Assembly: GCA_949372635.1 (NCBI GenBank)
Contig: CASIAB010000009.1
Coordinates: 126,501 to 190,500 of the forward strand
Origin: an uncultured Pseudomonadales bacterium
GTDB lineage: Bacteria > Pseudomonadota > Gammaproteobacteria > Pseudomonadales > Pseudohongiellaceae
Length of the DNA stretch: 64,000 bases
Direction of reading: 5' to 3'
In this document: piece by piece, positions 61,858 through 64,000 of the stretch
Numbering within the stretch: the stretch's first letter is position 1
Layout: the number at the start of each line of letters is the position of its first letter
Notes under the pieces: model-generated
The model's database searches: none
What the model was told of the DNA's origin: nothing
The model's input: only the letters and a program-made list of their open reading frames with translations
Position numbers and translations under genes: made by a program

Positions 61858-64000
61858 ATGTTAACTAAGCTGTCCACCAACTTTTTTGTCGTTACAACTT
61901 TTGCTCTAGTGTGCAGCTTCGCTCAGGCGCAAATTTCGAGCTCCGTAAGTGTTGACGGGCTCGATCAGTCCGTAGAAATTCTCAAAGACAAGTGGGGCAT
62001 TTCACACATTTACGCTGAGACTGAACACGATCTATTTTTTGCGCAGGGATATAGTGCGGCGAGAGATCGCTTGTTCCAGTTCGAAATCTGGCGAGCTCAG
62101 GCTACAGGAACAACAGCGGCACTGTTCGGGCCACGTGAGATTGATAGAGATCACGGGACGCGCTTGTTTAAATTTCGTGGGCCGATGGCAGATGAGATGA
62201 ATCACTACCACCCGCGCGGCGTGGATATTATTACTTCCTTTGTACATGGTGTTAACGCATATATAGACGAGGCATTGGATGATCCTGATTCACTGCCGCT
62301 GCCATTTAAGTTGCTCGGTATCGCGCCACAGCACTGGACAGAAGAAGTAGTCATCTCGAGGCATCAAGGTTTGCTAGGTAATATAGGTCGAGAATTAAGT
62401 ACCGGAAGAGCGGTTTGTGCTATCGGTGAAGACGCCGTGCGCGAGCTGCAATACTTTCACCCGGCTGACCCAGACCTAACCCTCGATCCAATGATCGATT
62501 GCGAGTCGCTCCTCGAGAACGACATTTTGCATCTTTATACCTCATATCGCAGCAGTATAAAATTTGAGCCAAATGATGTTGTTGCCTCGAGTAATCGCAA
62601 TTCATCACAATCTTTCGATCAAATAGCCTCAACAATTGCACTAGAGGACAACAATCTACAGAAGCATGACCTCGACGACATCGGCAGTAACAATTGGGTA
62701 GTTAGTGGTGATCTCACACAAGACGGTTGGCCGATGATGATCAACGACCCGCATCGCGCGCAGTCGGTTCCATCATTACGTTACTGGGCACATCTCGTGG
62801 GACCAGGTTGGAATGTGATCGGTGGGGGGGAGCCCGAAATTCCAGGGATATCTATCGGACACAACGAGCAAGGCTCTTGGGGCCTAACGGTGTTTGGCAC
62901 CGACGGTGAAGACCTAATGGTCTACGAGACGAATCCTGTAAATCCAAACCAGTATCGTTATCAAGGTAATTGGGAGGACATGGAGATCATCGAGGAAGTA
63001 ATCGAGGTTAAGGGTGCTGCTTCGGTTACGGTAGAGTTGAAGTACACACGCCACGGGCCGGTAAGTTTCGAAGATAGTGATAAAAACTTAGCCTATGCGA
63101 TACGACCAGCCTGGATGGATGTTGGTGGAGCCCCTTATCTTGCATCACTGCGTATGGACCAGGCGAAGACGTGGGAAGAGTTTAGAGACGCCACGAATTA
63201 TAGCCACATACCTGGCGAGAACATGATTTGGGCAGACCGTGATGGAAACATCGGCTGGCAGGCTGTTGGAATTGCGCCGCTTAGAAGAAATTTCAGTGGG
63301 TTGGTCCCTGTTCCAGGTGACGGTCGCTATGAATGGGATGGCTATCTAGAGATCAAGCAGAAACCAAACTCATTTAATCCTGACGTTGGCTACATCGAAA
63401 CATCGAATAGCAACTACACGCCATCAGACTATCCGCATCTCGATGCGATAGCGCATACCTGGACCGATCCCTATCGCTGGGCCCGGGGCAGCGAACTGTT
63501 GAGTTCCGGGCGGAAGTTCAACATGACCGACATGATCGAATTTCAACACGACTACCTTTCTATCCCTGCGCGCTCTCTAGTGCCTTTCTTCAAGGATCTG
63601 TCAGCCGATGATAGGCAGGTAGAAGCCGCGCGTCAGATGTTACTTAACTGGGACTTTCAATTAGACAAGGACTCGGTAGAAGCTGGAATCTACGTAGCCT
63701 TCGAGCGACAACTGCTAGACAATATCGAATTATTGAAAGTGCCGGAAGAGGCAAGCAGTTTTCTCAATGTCGGTATGAAGACCACGATCGATATGTTGTT
63801 GGCGCCCGATGGTGATTTCGGCAGCGATCCAATCGCCGGAAGAGATGAATTCGTTCTAGATACGCTAGGACAAGCCGTTGCGACCTTGAGAGAAAAATTT
63901 GGCCGTAATATGGATGACTGGGTCTACGGGCAGGCAGAGTACAAGCACGCACTCCTGCGTCATCCGCTGGGCGCTGCGGTAAGTGAAGAAATCAGAGAGC
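61858..64000 (+). CDS. Penicillin acylase-family Ntn hydrolase (cut by window end)
   Basis: The frame is open for 714 residues to the last base. A signal peptide (VVTTFALVCSFAQAQ) is followed by the alpha chain with WGISHIYAETEHDLFFAQGY and AARDRLFQFEIWRAQATG. The self-cleavage site is DDIGSNNWVVSG; the new N-terminal nucleophile would be Ser277. The beta chain continues with MINDPHRA, then a PGWNVIGGGEPEIPGISIGH block and PGENMIWADRDGNIGWQ. These are standard for the family of quorum-quenching or beta-lactam/aculeacin acylases; the substrate is unknown. The full length (~800) implies the end is just outside the window. Confidence 0.88.
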   Translation, partial: MLTKLSTNFFVVTTFALVCSFAQAQISSSVSVDGLDQSVEILKDKWGISHIYAETEHDLFFAQGYSAARDRLFQFEIWRAQATGTTAALFGPREIDRDHGTRLFKFRGPMADEMNHYHPRGVDIITSFVHGVNAYIDEALDDPDSLPLPFKLLGIAPQHWTEEVVISRHQGLLGNIGRELSTGRAVCAIGEDAVRELQYFHPADPDLTLDPMIDCESLLENDILHLYTSYRSSIKFEPNDVVASSNRNSSQSFDQIASTIALEDNNLQKHDLDDIGSNNWVVSGDLTQDGWPMMINDPHRAQSVPSLRYWAHLVGPGWNVIGGGEPEIPGISIGHNEQGSWGLTVFGTDGEDLMVYETNPVNPNQYRYQGNWEDMEIIEEVIEVKGAASVTVELKYTRHGPVSFEDSDKNLAYAIRPAWMDVGGAPYLASLRMDQAKTWEEFRDATNYSHIPGENMIWADRDGNIGWQAVGIAPLRRNFSGLVPVPGDGRYEWDGYLEIKQKPNSFNPDVGYIETSNSNYTPSDYPHLDAIAHTWTDPYRWARGSELLSSGRKFNMTDMIEFQHDYLSIPARSLVPFFKDLSADDRQVEAARQMLLNWDFQLDKDSVEAGIYVAFERQLLDNIELLKVPEEASSFLNVGMKTTIDMLLAPDGDFGSDPIAGRDEFVLDTLGQAVATLREKFGRNMDDWVYGQAEYKHALLRHPLGAAVSEEIRE

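Noticed and set aside
1-64000. CRISPR arrays, rRNA, intact tRNA, transposases, integrases, phage genes
   Set aside because: None seen. No regular repeat-spacer array is visible, and no transposase or recombinase motif appears among the proteins.

Overview
The window looks like chromosome of a Gram-negative, aerobic, heterotrophic gammaproteobacterium. The evidence is many exported proteins with Sec, Tat or lipoprotein signals, the gammaproteobacterial ydbH-ynbE-ydbL set, c-type cytochromes with SoxC/SorA-type molybdenum enzymes, and a tRNA-Phe fragment of gammaproteobacterial type. The number of secreted hydrolases and propeller proteins fits an aquatic scavenger of organic matter, but that habitat is inference. 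There is no rRNA, intact tRNA, CRISPR array, prophage, transposase or integrase.

Layout. 0-17 kb: a cut-off EamA transporter, a glutathione S-transferase, then a glycerol block. The minus-strand operon glpK / histidine phosphatase / DUF1499 / lspA is divergent from a plus-strand operon of glpD and a glycerol ABC importer (glpS, glpT, glpP, glpQ, DUF2160, glpV). A large exported propeller plus CehA-like metallohydrolase gene sits inside that operon. 17-25 kb: a degraded stretch with a tRNA-Phe 3' half, a doubly frameshifted gene, an MscS channel, exported hydrolases, an NHL propeller and long gaps holding remnants (one is a SOUL heme-binding gene). 25-32 kb: a lipoprotein RidA, then a minus-strand run of an exported methyltransferase, a GxPDLxG-family protein, a SorA-like Mo enzyme with its cytochrome c, an SRPBCC protein and a thioesterase. 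32-40 kb: a P1-peptidase pseudogene, DUF2214, an MHS-type MFS transporter, a transglutaminase, ydbH-ynbE-ydbL and a methionine-rich exported protein. 40-48 kb: a DUF5916 barrel, SoxC-like enzyme plus cytochrome, TPR protein and RecQ. 48-64 kb: an acyltransferase, an RlmI-like methyltransferase, a thiolase-like protein, an SDR/GAPDH remnant junction, an SDR, exported proteins, a PhyH oxygenase, DUF599, a ModF-like ATPase, CsaA, a third GxPDLxG protein, an ACT protein and a penicillin acylase running off the end.

How it works together. The first third is one pathway: the ABC system imports glycerol, GlpK phosphorylates it and GlpD oxidises glycerol-3-phosphate into the quinone pool. Two separate SoxC/SorA-type Mo enzymes each have their own cytochrome, suggesting periplasmic oxidation of sulfite-like substrates linked to respiration; the substrate is not proven. 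YdbH/YnbE/YdbL should help move phospholipid to the outer membrane. The most unusual things seen are the complementary degenerate sites of GlpS and GlpT, the metallohydrolase embedded in the glycerol operon, the three-copy GxPDLxG family, the methionine-rich exported protein, and the many recognisable gene remnants in the gaps.
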